DNA of 37,485 nucleotides from positions 1-37,485 of IMG/VR virus record IMGVR_UViG_3300032265_000920; one strand, given 5' to 3'. Shown one piece after another: positions 21,352 to 30,661 of the stretch. The notes below the pieces were generated by a model, which had not been told where the DNA came from, made no database searches, and saw only the letters and a program-made list of their open reading frames with translations. The stretch's first letter is position 1. Each line of letters begins with the position of its first letter. This DNA is from a virus. Position numbers and translations under genes: made by a program.

Positions 21352-21565
21352 TTCAGACTTATTAAGTTATCTATTAAGCCAAGCCAATTCTGGAGTTAAG
21401 AATTGGTTTGGTTTTGCTCAACAGCGTATCACAGGAATTTATTTAGCACATGAAATAGCTAAATATCATGCTGATAAATTTACCCCTGATGAAATCTCTG
21501 ATTATGTAATTAAATTAAATAATTCCATATATCAAAAATTAATCAAGGGTGATGGAAATGGCTGA
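21335..21565 (+). CDS. Hypothetical 76-aa protein in tail region
   Basis: 76 residues, MNIENSSDLLSYLLSQANSG then KNWFGFAQQRITGIYLAHEI and a helical end. Not recognised. It overlaps the previous gene by 17 bases and the gp10-like gene by 8, so it belongs to this late operon. It is mostly alpha-helical. Confidence 0.7.
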   Translation: MNIENSSDLLSYLLSQANSGVKNWFGFAQQRITGIYLAHEIAKYHADKFTPDEISDYVIKLNNSIYQKLIKGDGNG

Positions 21566-22079
21566 TGTAATATCTATTCAATTTGAAGGAATTGAAGAAT
21601 TTACTCAATTGCTAAATGAAATAAAAGATGACTTTAGCGAAAAAGACAGCAAAAAGATTTTAAACAATGCAGTCAAGCTGGCTATGAAACCAGTGTTAGA
21701 CAAAGCTCAATCCCTTGTGCCAATAGATACTGGAGCACTTAGGGCATCCCTTAGAATTGAAGCTAGAAAGCCTACAGGCAGGGACAAAAGATCAATATAT
21801 GTTAATCCTACAGATGTAGTCATTGGAACAGTTACTACTGCTCCCGGTAATGTTCTTAAAAAGAAAAAGTTTGTAAATCAGAAAACAGGGAAAAAAGAAA
21901 CTGGTATTGCTAGTGATGCAAGAGCAGTGGCTAATGAATTTGGTACAGCAAAAATTTCAGCAAAGCCATTTATGCGACCAGCAATGGAAACTAGCACTCA
22001 ACCAGTTTTAAATTCTTTATCACAATCATTAAAAGTAGCATTAGAAAAATATCATGCAAAACAAGCTAAGAAAGGCTAA
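21558..22079 (+). CDS. HK97 gp10-like neck / minor tail protein
   Basis: 173 residues from ATG at 21558, which has AAGGG eight bases upstream; GTG at 21549 and ATG at 21552 are too close. KDFSEKDSKK-type helices, QSLVPIDTGALRASLRIEAR and VANEFGTAKISAKPFMRPAM are the HK97-gp10 family hallmarks. The protein helps join tail to connector. In HK97 this gene lies before the tail tube gene; here it follows, a local change of order. Confidence 0.88.
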   Translation: MADVISIQFEGIEEFTQLLNEIKDDFSEKDSKKILNNAVKLAMKPVLDKAQSLVPIDTGALRASLRIEARKPTGRDKRSIYVNPTDVVIGTVTTAPGNVLKKKKFVNQKTGKKETGIASDARAVANEFGTAKISAKPFMRPAMETSTQPVLNSLSQSLKVALEKYHAKQAKKG

Positions 22080-22085
22080 AACAAA

Positions 22086-22574
22086 ATGAATCAATTTGCA
22101 CAAGCATTAGGCGATAAATTTGTAGAGCAAAAAGAAGCAATCCGAATGAGATCATTTGAATTTGCTGGGCATACTTTTAAAGTTAAAGTTCCATTAACTT
22201 CTGAATTTGAATTAATCCAAAAAGACATAAATAGTATTGATGAAAATATTATTAATAAATATTATGAAGAATTATCTAAGGAATTAATTGAAAATAAAGA
22301 TAAAGCAAAAGAAGATTCTGAAATTGAATATAAAGATAATGACATTTTTGTTAAAGGAAAATCATTAAAAGAAGCATCTAAAAATAAAGCATTAACTGAA
22401 AAAAGGATTACTACTTTATTTAGATTTCTTGTGCCAGAGCAAAAAGACTTTGACATGAATACCATTACTTATGACATGATTGAAGAATTATTCCCATTTT
22501 CAATTCAGATGGAATTAATTAGTCTAATTGGCGATACCATTTCCCCTAACTATAAAGAAACTAGGGGAAAGTAA
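22086..22574 (+). CDS. Tail assembly chaperone, short form (gpG-like)
   Basis: 162 residues. A mostly helical, highly charged protein (KEAIRMRSFEFAGHTFKVKV, EKRITTLFRFLVPEQKDFDM) between the tail tube genes and the tape measure, the place of lambda gpG. It ends ...T-R-G-K-stop with codons AGG GGA AAG TAA, containing a GGGAAAG slippery site. It likely coats the tape measure during tail assembly. A fraction of ribosomes should slip and make the long form (see 22565-22629 and 22571-22921). Confidence 0.85.
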   Translation: MNQFAQALGDKFVEQKEAIRMRSFEFAGHTFKVKVPLTSEFELIQKDINSIDENIINKYYEELSKELIENKDKAKEDSEIEYKDNDIFVKGKSLKEASKNKALTEKRITTLFRFLVPEQKDFDMNTITYDMIEELFPFSIQMELISLIGDTISPNYKETRGK

Positions 22575-22629
22575 TTGGGTCAGTTCGCAGACAAGTAAAA
22601 GCCTATTTGACTGCTCATGGAACTGATCC
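22565..22629 (+). promoter_or_regulatory. Programmed -1 frameshift signal: GGGAAAG plus hairpin
   Basis: Slippery heptamer G-GGA-AAG (22565-22571) lies in frame directly before the TAA. After a 5-base spacer a 10-bp stem forms: GGGTCAGTTC (22577-22586) with GAACTGATCC (22620-22629), one G-U pair. Inside, GCAG/CTGC (22587-22590, 22611-22614), an A-A mismatch, and CAAGTA/TATTTG (22592-22597, 22604-22609) extend it, with a 6-base loop and a 5-base bulge. Slippage leads into the open frame ending 22921. Confidence 0.85.
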
Positions 22630-22921
22630 AGATAGTATTGATGAGCAGACATTTACTGATATATGCATTATGTTCCATGATGGCATTATTGGTAATCTTG
22701 GAATAATAGAAGTTTTAGGAGTTTTGACTGCTGGGCATTTTAATATGACCTTGCCAAAAGATAAAATTCCATTTAAACTTCAGGATATTATTCCCCAAGC
22801 GTATAATTATTTATACCCGCCATTAACTAAAAAACAAGAGCAAGAACAAGTTAGCAAAAATTTGCTGGCTTTTGCAATGATGCAACCCGGAGCACCTGAT
22901 GAGTTATTTAAAGGAAACTAA
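22571..22921 (+). CDS. Tail assembly chaperone extension (gpT-like), made by -1 frameshift
   Basis: 116 residues added to the short form, giving a fusion of about 278. The frame is open from the slip site: it starts VIGSVRRQVKAYLTAHGTDP and ends MMQPGAPDELFKGN. The only possible independent start is TTG at 22607 with no good ribosome-binding site. The lambda gpGT fusion bridges the tape measure (its G part) and tube subunits (its T part). The tape measure gene begins right after, as expected. Confidence 0.82.
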   Translation, partial: VIGSVRRQVKAYLTAHGTDPDSIDEQTFTDICIMFHDGIIGNLGIIEVLGVLTAGHFNMTLPKDKIPFKLQDIIPQAYNYLYPPLTKKQEQEQVSKNLLAFAMMQPGAPDELFKGN

Positions 22922-22924
22922 AAA

Positions 22925-24784
22925 ATGGCACAAAATGTAGCAAGATTAGGGGTAATTCTAGGGATTGATGTTGCCGAATTTACCAAAGGTTTAAATTCTG
23001 CAAAAACCAAATTAAAAGAATTTGCTAATATTGCTTCTGATGTTGCTGTTGCTGGTATAGCCGCAATGACTTATAAAGCATTGGAATTTTCTGATGCTAT
23101 GTCCGATTTATCAGATTCCACAGGGATTGGAATCGCCAAAATCCTACAGATTTCTGATGCCTTAGAAATGTCTGGTGGTCATGCTGAAGATGCTGGGAAA
23201 ATCCTAGTTAAGTTTTCAGATAATATTGATAAAGCCGCCCAAGGTTCTAAACCCCTTCAAGAAGCATTTGCAAGAGTTGGGGTAAGTTTGCAAGATTTAA
23301 GCAAATTATCTACAGAACAATTATTGCAAAAATCAACAGATGGAATGTCAAAGCTAAATGATAAAGCTAGTCAAACTGGTGCTAGTTTGGCATTACTTGG
23401 CAAAGGATTTAGAGGAACTGATGTAGAAGGATTTAATCAGTTAATTCAACAAGGCACAAAAGAATTTGATAAATTTGCTGATGCTGTAGCTAATGCGGCT
23501 GATCTGCATGATAAGTTAGCAAAAAAAGCAATGGTAACAGGACTTATTTTTACAGAAAAAGTATTGCCTGTATTAAATCAAATATTTGAAACCATTAATG
23601 CCAAAGGTGGCATGGCTGAAGATATATTTGAAGGTTTAAGAAAAGTCTTAATGGGTCTTTGGGGTGCTGGTGTTTTGGTTGGCAAATCTTTTGAATATGT
23701 TGGAATTGTTAAAGACAGAATATTTGGCAATATTGATACTTCTCAAATGGAAGCCAAACTAAAAAAACTGGATGAAGATGCCAAAGATTTTGTTCAAAGG
23801 TGGCGAAAAATTGATGCTGGTGTTTATGATGTAAAAGCAAAGCCCGGAGAAGCTGGTGGTAATCGCCCTGTAACTCCCGGAAAAGACCCAGCCGCAGAAA
23901 GAATGGCGGCAATGTTGGCAATGGCAAAGTTAGTATCTGTAGAGTATCAAAGGCAAATGTCCACTATGCTTCAACAACAAGCTATTAGAAATAATATGCT
24001 TGGGATGACAACAGATGAAGCTAGAGTACAAGCAACAGTAAATCAAGTAATAGATGCTACTAGTCGAAAGTTAGAGGAAATTTCTAAAAAGAAAGAAGAA
24101 GCAGCGGCTCATAGCACAGGAGATAAAAAAGAAATACAAAAAGTAATAGATCAACTTAATGCAGAAGCAGAAGAAGTTACTAGGCTTGGCGATATTTATG
24201 CTCAAATGGCTAAACAAAATGAAGAATATTCTATTCAAACTCAAAGAACTTTTGAATTTGGATGGAATCATGCTTTTAATCAATTTAAAGAGGATGCTGG
24301 AAATAATGCAAAAATAGTAGAAGATATATTTGGCTCTGTAATGAATACAATGAATTCAGCTATTGATACTTTTGTTACTACTGGAAAACTAAGTTTTAGC
24401 GATTTTGCTAGAAGTGTTATTCAAGATATTGAAAAAATTATTCTTAAAGCATTATTAGCTAAAACATTAACAGCCGCTTTTGGTGGTACACCATTTGGCA
24501 GTTTTTTAGGGTTTGCTGATGGTGGCGATCCACCAGTGGGAGTTCCATCTATTGTTGGTGAGAGTGGACCAGAACTATTTATTCCAAAGCAATCTGGTAC
24601 TGTTATTCCTAATAACAAACTAAATTCTATGGGTGGTCAAACAGTTAATAATGTAACCAATAATTATATTCAAGCTATTGACACCAAGTCTTTTGAAGAA
24701 AGACTATATGGAAGTAATAAAGCTATTTGGGCGGCTAATCAATATGCAGATAAAAATATATCTACATCTAGGAGTAGAACATAA
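22925..24784 (+). CDS. Tape measure protein, lambda-type C-terminus
   Basis: 619 residues. It fixes tail length; at about 1.5 angstroms per residue the tail would be near 90 nm. The N-terminus (ARLGVILGIDVAEFTKGLNS) and Ala-rich helices at 25-60 are usual. Residues 455-530 (KLSFSDFARSVIQDIEKIIL, then LAKTLTAAFGG) are the lambda tape-measure C-terminal domain, followed by the FADGGDPPVGVPSIVGESGP and LFIPKQSGTVIPNN motif shared by many tape measures. AGGAAACTAAAAA precedes the ATG. Confidence 0.95.
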   Translation: MAQNVARLGVILGIDVAEFTKGLNSAKTKLKEFANIASDVAVAGIAAMTYKALEFSDAMSDLSDSTGIGIAKILQISDALEMSGGHAEDAGKILVKFSDNIDKAAQGSKPLQEAFARVGVSLQDLSKLSTEQLLQKSTDGMSKLNDKASQTGASLALLGKGFRGTDVEGFNQLIQQGTKEFDKFADAVANAADLHDKLAKKAMVTGLIFTEKVLPVLNQIFETINAKGGMAEDIFEGLRKVLMGLWGAGVLVGKSFEYVGIVKDRIFGNIDTSQMEAKLKKLDEDAKDFVQRWRKIDAGVYDVKAKPGEAGGNRPVTPGKDPAAERMAAMLAMAKLVSVEYQRQMSTMLQQQAIRNNMLGMTTDEARVQATVNQVIDATSRKLEEISKKKEEAAAHSTGDKKEIQKVIDQLNAEAEEVTRLGDIYAQMAKQNEEYSIQTQRTFEFGWNHAFNQFKEDAGNNAKIVEDIFGSVMNTMNSAIDTFVTTGKLSFSDFARSVIQDIEKIILKALLAKTLTAAFGGTPFGSFLGFADGGDPPVGVPSIVGESGPELFIPKQSGTVIPNNKLNSMGGQTVNNVTNNYIQAIDTKSFEERLYGSNKAIWAANQYADKNISTSRSRT

Positions 24785-25386
24785 TGGCTGGATTCCAAGA
24801 TATTGTTGAAATTCAACAACAAATAACTGTTAATAATCGTAGAACTGTTGGTCAGCAAGTAAGCAGATCAGGTCAATTAAGAGTAGCCCAATACCTTACA
24901 TCTGTTCCTTGGGTGTTTACAGTTACACCACACAACTTTCTTTATTACCCACAAGCTAGAGCAATTATTCAAGCTATTGATAATTTAGATAGACAAGTAC
25001 CACAAACCATTACTTTTGCATCAGACAATCTGAAATGGTTTACTGCAATGCAAGGCACTGCTACAAGTGCTGTATTGGCATCTACTCCACCAGCAAATAC
25101 ACAAACTTTAGCATTGACTTCTAATGGCACTTATAAAGCTGGTGATTTTATTCAAGTTGGTGGATATACCTATAAAGTAACTGCCGATTCATCTGGAAGT
25201 ACTGTATCTATTCATAGACCCCTTATAGGAACTCCATCAGTAGGTGCAACAGTTACTATGGGTAATAATGTAACTTTTAATGTGGTAGCAGAACAATGCC
25301 CTACTTATACTCTTGTTCCTATGACAAATGGTGCTTTTGTAAAATGGGATAACCCATTTGTATTTAGAGAAAATGTAGCAAACTAG
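24784..25386 (+). CDS. Tail tip protein, distal-tail / gpM-like position
   Basis: 200 residues, beta-rich. The N-terminus has PWVFTVTPHNFLYYPQARAI and a strand-rich middle with TYKAGDFIQVGGYTYKVTAD. It follows the tape measure at once (shared base) and precedes another tip protein, as gpM and gpL do in lambda. The identity as hub or distal tail protein is inferred from order; the sequence itself has no decisive motif I can name. Confidence 0.72.
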   Translation: MAGFQDIVEIQQQITVNNRRTVGQQVSRSGQLRVAQYLTSVPWVFTVTPHNFLYYPQARAIIQAIDNLDRQVPQTITFASDNLKWFTAMQGTATSAVLASTPPANTQTLALTSNGTYKAGDFIQVGGYTYKVTADSSGSTVSIHRPLIGTPSVGATVTMGNNVTFNVVAEQCPTYTLVPMTNGAFVKWDNPFVFRENVAN

Positions 25387-25394
25387 GAGAATAT

Positions 25395-26084
25395 ATGACA
25401 ACAACAATGGCGGCATTAAACTCTGGGTCAATCAGAGTTGTTGAATTTGTTAGATTAACAATGCCAACTGCCACCTATACCTTTTGTAATGCGGCTAGTC
25501 CTATAACAGTTAATAGCATTACATTTAATGGTTTGGGGTCATTACTTGGTATTTCAGAAATTCAAAATGACATTAAAGCCAATAGTGCAGATTTAAAAAT
25601 ATCTTTAGTTGGTATTGATCCAGCTAATATTGTCATTATCTTAGGTGCTGATATAAAAGGAAGCAAAATAGAAGTATGGAGAGGATTCTTAGATTCTAAT
25701 AATCAAATTCAAACCATTAGTAGTGTTCAACAATTTTTTAAAAGATACCAAGGCATTATTAATAATGTGGCAATTACAGAAGATTTTGATGATAAAGCAA
25801 GAATAAGAACTGCTACTTGCATTATTTCTTCAGCTTCCATGCGATTGGTATTGGAATCAAGAAAAGCAGGAATAAGAACCAATCCACAAAGCTGGAAAGC
25901 ATTTTATCCAACTGATACAAGCATGGATAGAGTTCCAATTATTGCTTCTACTTATTTTGATTTTGGAAAAGAGCCAAAAGGGGGAAGTCAATCTGGTGGC
26001 AATACTTTCCTTGGTCGTAGTGTTGGTGGTGGTGATGGTGGTGGTGGTGGTGGTGATACAACTCAAACATTTGATCAACCTTAA
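25395..26084 (+). CDS. Tail tip protein, gpL-like position
   Basis: 229 residues. RVVEFVRLTMPTATYTFCNA, then ITVNSITFNGLGSLLGIS and ADLKISLVGID, resemble minor tail proteins (gpL or DUF2163 style) that seat under the hub; Cys residues at about 32 and 143 could bind metal. The C-terminus is a glycine-rich tail encoded by GGT repeats (26026-26055). AGGAGAATAT precedes the ATG. Confidence 0.7.
   Translation: MTTTMAALNSGSIRVVEFVRLTMPTATYTFCNAASPITVNSITFNGLGSLLGISEIQNDIKANSADLKISLVGIDPANIVIILGADIKGSKIEVWRGFLDSNNQIQTISSVQQFFKRYQGIINNVAITEDFDDKARIRTATCIISSASMRLVLESRKAGIRTNPQSWKAFYPTDTSMDRVPIIASTYFDFGKEPKGGSQSGGNTFLGRSVGGGDGGGGGGDTTQTFDQP
26026..26055 (+). repeat. (GGT) trinucleotide run in tail-tip gene
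   Basis: GGTGGTGGTGATGGTGGTGG and on: ten triplets with one GAT interruption, encoding GGGDGGGGGG. It can change length in frame by slippage. A shorter GGT run ends the portal gene at about 15707-15723. Confidence 0.8.
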
Positions 26085-26089
26085 AAATT

Positions 26090-26536
26090 ATGATAAGAAA
26101 AGCAACAAGATACGATATTCCAATATTATTGAATATGCTTAAAGAGTATTGCAAAGAAATACCAATAAAATCATATAAAAGAAATGAATTACAAAATGTT
26201 GAATATGCTACAAATTTATTATTTACTATTATTAAGGCTAGAGGATTTATATTAATTGATAATGATTATCGGGGAATGTTAATAGCTGTAGTAACAGCAA
26301 ATATTTGGTTTCCAAAGTCTTATGAATTAAATGAATTGGCTTGGTGGGTTAAACCAGAATTTAGACAGGCTTCAATAGGTGGTAAATTATGGTTGGAATT
26401 TAATAAAGAAGCACAAAAAATGTTAGATGAAAAAAGAGTTGATGTTATATATACATCCTTAATGGAAAATAGCCCATCAATAGATTATGAAAAGCGAAAA
26501 TTTAAAAAGCTAGAAACAAAATATTTTAGGGAATAA
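26090..26536 (+). CDS. GNAT-family N-acetyltransferase in tail-tip position
   Basis: 148 residues. MIRKATRYDIPILLNMLKEY at the start, then GFILIDNDYRGMLIAVVTAN, ELNELAWWVKPEFRQASIGG with a KLWLEF helix and RVDVIYTSLME, are the strand-helix pattern of GNAT acetyltransferases; the Q/RxxGxG/A acetyl-CoA loop appears as RQASIGGK. Most lambda-like phages have gpK (NlpC/JAB peptidase) here, so an acetyltransferase between tip genes is notable. It may modify a virion or host protein. Confidence 0.8.
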   Translation: MIRKATRYDIPILLNMLKEYCKEIPIKSYKRNELQNVEYATNLLFTIIKARGFILIDNDYRGMLIAVVTANIWFPKSYELNELAWWVKPEFRQASIGGKLWLEFNKEAQKMLDEKRVDVIYTSLMENSPSIDYEKRKFKKLETKYFRE

Positions 26537-26538
26537 AG

Positions 26539-29500
26539 ATGCCAACCACATTAGTTGCCGCCATAGTATTAGAACTTGCAGTCGATTGGGCAGTTGCAGA
26601 AACCATTGTTTATGCAAGTATGTATATGGCAGTTACATTTGCCACATCAACTATAGCGGCAAGATTTTTATCGCCAAATCAAAATCAAGGTTCAAATGGA
26701 ACTACAGGAAATACTGGTGCAAGACAACAAGTACCACCAGACACAACAACTCCTGTTCCTATAGCCTATGGATCATGCTATTTAGGTGGCAAATTTGTTG
26801 ATGCCGCATTAACCACAGATCAAAAAGTAATGCTATATGTAATGGCAATTTCATGCCTTAGTGAAAATGCAACTTTTACATATGATGGTGCAAGAATGTA
26901 TTATGGTGATCGACTAATTACTTTTGATGCAACAGATAGAACAAAAGTAGTAAGCCTTACAGATACTGCTGGTAATGTCGATACAAAAATTAATGATTTA
27001 TTGTATATAAATTTATACACATCAAATGCGGCTGGTGTAATTAGTGGAATAAATACCACAGTTATGCCTGATGTATTTATGGGTCCGGCACAAGGGTTGC
27101 CAGCAGATCAGCAATGGGCTTCAACTAATCGTCAAATGAATGGATTGGCTTTTGCAATTATTCGTCTTTCTTATAGCCAATCTGCTGGAACAACATCTTT
27201 ACAGCCAATAACATTTTGTATAAATCAATATTTTTCTGGTGTTGGAGTGGTAAAGCCCGGTGATGTATGGAAAGACTATATGACTAATACAGTCTATGGT
27301 GCGGCTGTTCCATTGGAGTTTATTGATACTGCTTCAGCAGATGCTTTAAATGCTTATTCAGATGAACTTATTACCTTCAAAGATTACAATGGATATACAC
27401 AAACCCAGCCAAGATATAGAATTGCTGGTGTTTTAGACCCATCACAAAGTTGCCTATCTAATGTAGATCAAATTATGACTGCTTGTGATAGCTGGCAAAG
27501 ATATGATGCTACTACAGGCAAATGGTCTGTAGTTATTAACAAAGCAACTGCATCTTCTTATAGCTTTAATGATTCAAATTTAATAGGTCCTATTACAGTT
27601 GGTACTGTAGATATTACACAGATGCCAAACCAAGTAGAAGCTAAATTTATAGATGGCACTAATAGAGATCAATATGGATATGTAAATGAATCAGTACCAG
27701 ATTCTTTATTGTTGCCAAATGAGCCAGTAAACAAACAAACTCTTGCTTTTGATTTGGTAAACAATAGTGTTCAAGCCTTATATCTTGCCAATCGAATTTT
27801 AGAACAAGGTCGTGAAGATTTACTTGTAACAATTAGTACTACCTATGATGGTATTCAAGTCAATGCTGGTGATGTAGTAGATATTACTAATAGCTATTAT
27901 GGATGGACAAATAAATTGTTCAGGGCTATGCAAGTAAAAGAATACATTTCTCCAGAGGGTGTTCTTGGAGCACAAATACAACTTATAGAATATAACGCTG
28001 GTGTATATGACAATTTTGATATTACTCAATTTACTCCAGCAGATAATGGTAATTTATCAAGCCCTAATTATTTTAGTGCTTTAAGTGCTCCCAATCCTGT
28101 AAATATTTACCCTTATATTTCAGTGCCATCATTTGATATAAATGTAGCTATTCCAACTACAGGAAGGGTTACTTATGTCATTCTTTATTACACAACTGTA
28201 TCAAGTCCATCTGCTACTGATTGGAAAGTATTAGATCAACAATCATTATCTAATGGTCAAGTCTATGCTGGTGGCACAACTATTACTTTTCCTCATTACA
28301 CACTTCCAGCAAGCAGTTATTATTTTGCTTATGTAGTTGGTAATGAAGTAGCACAATCATCACTTTCTCCAGTAACTACAGCATTTGTATGGAATCCTGA
28401 CCCAGCCAATGCTTCTAGCTTTACATTAACTTTTAATCCAGCAACTTTACAAGTTCCTTATTCTGGTGGCACACCTACTTTTGCTGGTGTAACTTGTAAG
28501 CTATATGGTCAAAATGGTTTAGGTGGAGTTGATTTTGTAGTATCACAAACTGATAGCGATTCCGCATTTATTAATGGCACATGGCGAATTGGTAATAGTT
28601 CTACTACTGGCTATGCAGATATTGTAGAAACAGGAATTACAGTACCTACACCTACAGATGGTGGCACTCATGCTGACTTTGGCATTCCTACAGCAATGCC
28701 ATCTAGTCCAGCAACAATGCTTGTCCCAGTTCGATATAAAGATTTAGCTGGAGTAGTGCATCAAGTATCCCCAGCAACTATTCAATATACTTATCAGACT
28801 GCTGGAGTATCTGCCAATAAATATGCTACTGGCTTTTTATATCAATGGAGTACAACAACTCCATCTAATCCTAGTGGCACATCTATATACACTTGGTCTA
28901 ATGGTTCAATGTCTAGCTATACAGGTGGTGGCAGTTGGCAGACAAGTATTCCAACTAATCCGGGAATTCCTTTAATACAATTATGGCAAGCATCTAAACA
29001 AGTAACTGATGTAGCAACAGCAACCACTACTTCTGTAAGCTGGACAAGTGGTTATTCAGTTTCTAATATCACACAAAATGGTCAAGCTGGATCACAGGCG
29101 GCAACACCTACTGTATTTCAATGGGCTGTAACAATTCCATCTGCACCAACAGGCACATCTACCTACACTTGGGCAACTACTTCATTTACTCCAATACCAA
29201 GTGGATGGTATTTAGATGCTGGAACAGCACCAAGCACAGGATATACACTTTGGGGAGCTAGTGTTCAATTAGTAGATAGTGCAACAGTAACCACTTCATC
29301 TATTAATTGGACAACTGCAAGTATTACTGCAAGAGGATTTTCTGGTCAAACTGGTGGTTCTGCAAGAATTTGCTATACCAAAACAACTTTATCTTCATTA
29401 GCATCTACACCTTCTACCATTACAACTTCTGGAAGTTCATCTTTTCCACCAAATGATTCTTGGGGAACAGGAACAGTATGGCAAGCAACACCGCCAAGCA

Positions 29501-30585
29501 TTGTCGCTGGTGAATCTGTTTATCAATCTGATGGTATTTACAGTCCAACTACAGGCAATACTGTATGGAATGTACCTTATCTTTCAGCATTAAAGGTAGG
29601 TTCTTTATCTGCTATTTCTGCTAATTTAGGAACAATTACTGCTGGTTCTATTACTGGTGCTGTAATTCAAACTGCTAGTTCTGGTGCAAGAGTAGTAATG
29701 GACTATTCAACTAATTATATAAATACTTATAATTCATCAGGCACTTTAACTACGCAAATTGGCGGTAATAATGGGACTATTTATGCTAATTGTTTAACTA
29801 CACTTAGCCCAACAATTTATTCTCAAAATACCTCTACTGGAACTCCAGCAGTAGCTGGCGAAAACACAGGAAATGGAATTGAAGGTTTAAGCACTGCTTC
29901 TGGTCTTGGTTTATTAGGAACTGCGGTTAATACTGGATCAACTAATCATGGAATTAGAGGTCAAAATTTAGCAAATAATGGCGGCACAGCAACTAGCGGA
30001 TTAGTTGGGGTTGCCAATGGTTATGATTTCTATGCTGATGGTGCTGGCACTAACTATGGTCCATTCACAGGAGCACACGATGTATTGATTCCTGTAGGCA
30101 CAATTATTCCTGTAGGCAATATTGTTTGTGATATAAAACTAATTATTGCCAAAAATATATCTAATACTGTATTTGAAGTTGCACAATCAACATCTGCCAA
30201 TCAAGTTCCTATTGGAGTAATGGTTACAAATAATGGCTTATTGGCTAACTCTAAGCCAGCCGCATTTATTGAAAAATATGATTTTTCTATTGTTAATGGT
30301 TGCGTTATTTCTGTTCCTGTAATGTGTCTAGAGTATGATGCCAACAAGGATTTATATGATTATTGCGGTGCAAATGCAGTAGGCGAAGGTCAAGTCTATG
30401 TTTGTGGCGAATCTGGCAATATAGCTGTAGGTGACCTAATTGTTACTAGTTCTGTAGCTGGTGTAGGCATGAAGCAATCTGATAATATTGTAAGAAATAT
30501 TACAGTTGCAAAAGCTAGAGAAGCAGTTACATTTACTGATACTGCAACCCCAGTTTTAGTTGCTTGTATCTATTTATGTGGTTAA
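26539..30585 (+). CDS. Tail tip attachment protein J-like / central fibre
   Basis: 1348 residues, longer than lambda J. The N-terminus has a hydrophobic segment of about 60 residues and then DTTTPVPIAYGSCYLGGKFV. Residues 80-500 hold the hub domains (VGTVDITQMPNQVEAKFIDG, IQVNAGDVVDITNSYYGWTN). Fibronectin-like and Ser/Thr-rich repeats follow: two homologous units near 770-930 both ending in a W-T/S-x-S motif. The C-terminus includes KVGSLSAISANLGTITAGSI as in lambda J and a late ESGNIAVGDLIVTSSVAG domain. It binds the host receptor or anchors the fibre. Confidence 0.9.
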   Translation: MPTTLVAAIVLELAVDWAVAETIVYASMYMAVTFATSTIAARFLSPNQNQGSNGTTGNTGARQQVPPDTTTPVPIAYGSCYLGGKFVDAALTTDQKVMLYVMAISCLSENATFTYDGARMYYGDRLITFDATDRTKVVSLTDTAGNVDTKINDLLYINLYTSNAAGVISGINTTVMPDVFMGPAQGLPADQQWASTNRQMNGLAFAIIRLSYSQSAGTTSLQPITFCINQYFSGVGVVKPGDVWKDYMTNTVYGAAVPLEFIDTASADALNAYSDELITFKDYNGYTQTQPRYRIAGVLDPSQSCLSNVDQIMTACDSWQRYDATTGKWSVVINKATASSYSFNDSNLIGPITVGTVDITQMPNQVEAKFIDGTNRDQYGYVNESVPDSLLLPNEPVNKQTLAFDLVNNSVQALYLANRILEQGREDLLVTISTTYDGIQVNAGDVVDITNSYYGWTNKLFRAMQVKEYISPEGVLGAQIQLIEYNAGVYDNFDITQFTPADNGNLSSPNYFSALSAPNPVNIYPYISVPSFDINVAIPTTGRVTYVILYYTTVSSPSATDWKVLDQQSLSNGQVYAGGTTITFPHYTLPASSYYFAYVVGNEVAQSSLSPVTTAFVWNPDPANASSFTLTFNPATLQVPYSGGTPTFAGVTCKLYGQNGLGGVDFVVSQTDSDSAFINGTWRIGNSSTTGYADIVETGITVPTPTDGGTHADFGIPTAMPSSPATMLVPVRYKDLAGVVHQVSPATIQYTYQTAGVSANKYATGFLYQWSTTTPSNPSGTSIYTWSNGSMSSYTGGGSWQTSIPTNPGIPLIQLWQASKQVTDVATATTTSVSWTSGYSVSNITQNGQAGSQAATPTVFQWAVTIPSAPTGTSTYTWATTSFTPIPSGWYLDAGTAPSTGYTLWGASVQLVDSATVTTSSINWTTASITARGFSGQTGGSARICYTKTTLSSLASTPSTITTSGSSSFPPNDSWGTGTVWQATPPSIVAGESVYQSDGIYSPTTGNTVWNVPYLSALKVGSLSAISANLGTITAGSITGAVIQTASSGARVVMDYSTNYINTYNSSGTLTTQIGGNNGTIYANCLTTLSPTIYSQNTSTGTPAVAGENTGNGIEGLSTASGLGLLGTAVNTGSTNHGIRGQNLANNGGTATSGLVGVANGYDFYADGAGTNYGPFTGAHDVLIPVGTIIPVGNIVCDIKLIIAKNISNTVFEVAQSTSANQVPIGVMVTNNGLLANSKPAAFIEKYDFSIVNGCVISVPVMCLEYDANKDLYDYCGANAVGEGQVYVCGESGNIAVGDLIVTSSVAGVGMKQSDNIVRNITVAKAREAVTFTDTATPVLVACIYLCG

Positions 30586-30661
30586 AATAGAAAAATAATA
30601 TAAAACATGATTCGTGAGTGAGTGGAGTGCCATTCCTCATTAACCTAGTAATGGAGAGATC

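Noticed and set aside
22607-22921. Independent 104-aa gene starting at TTG
   Set aside because: No ribosome-binding site; the frame is open back to the slippery heptamer, so -1 frameshifting explains it better.
25948-26154. Reverse ORF with a run of His
   Set aside because: It is the complement of the GGT run in the tail-tip gene.
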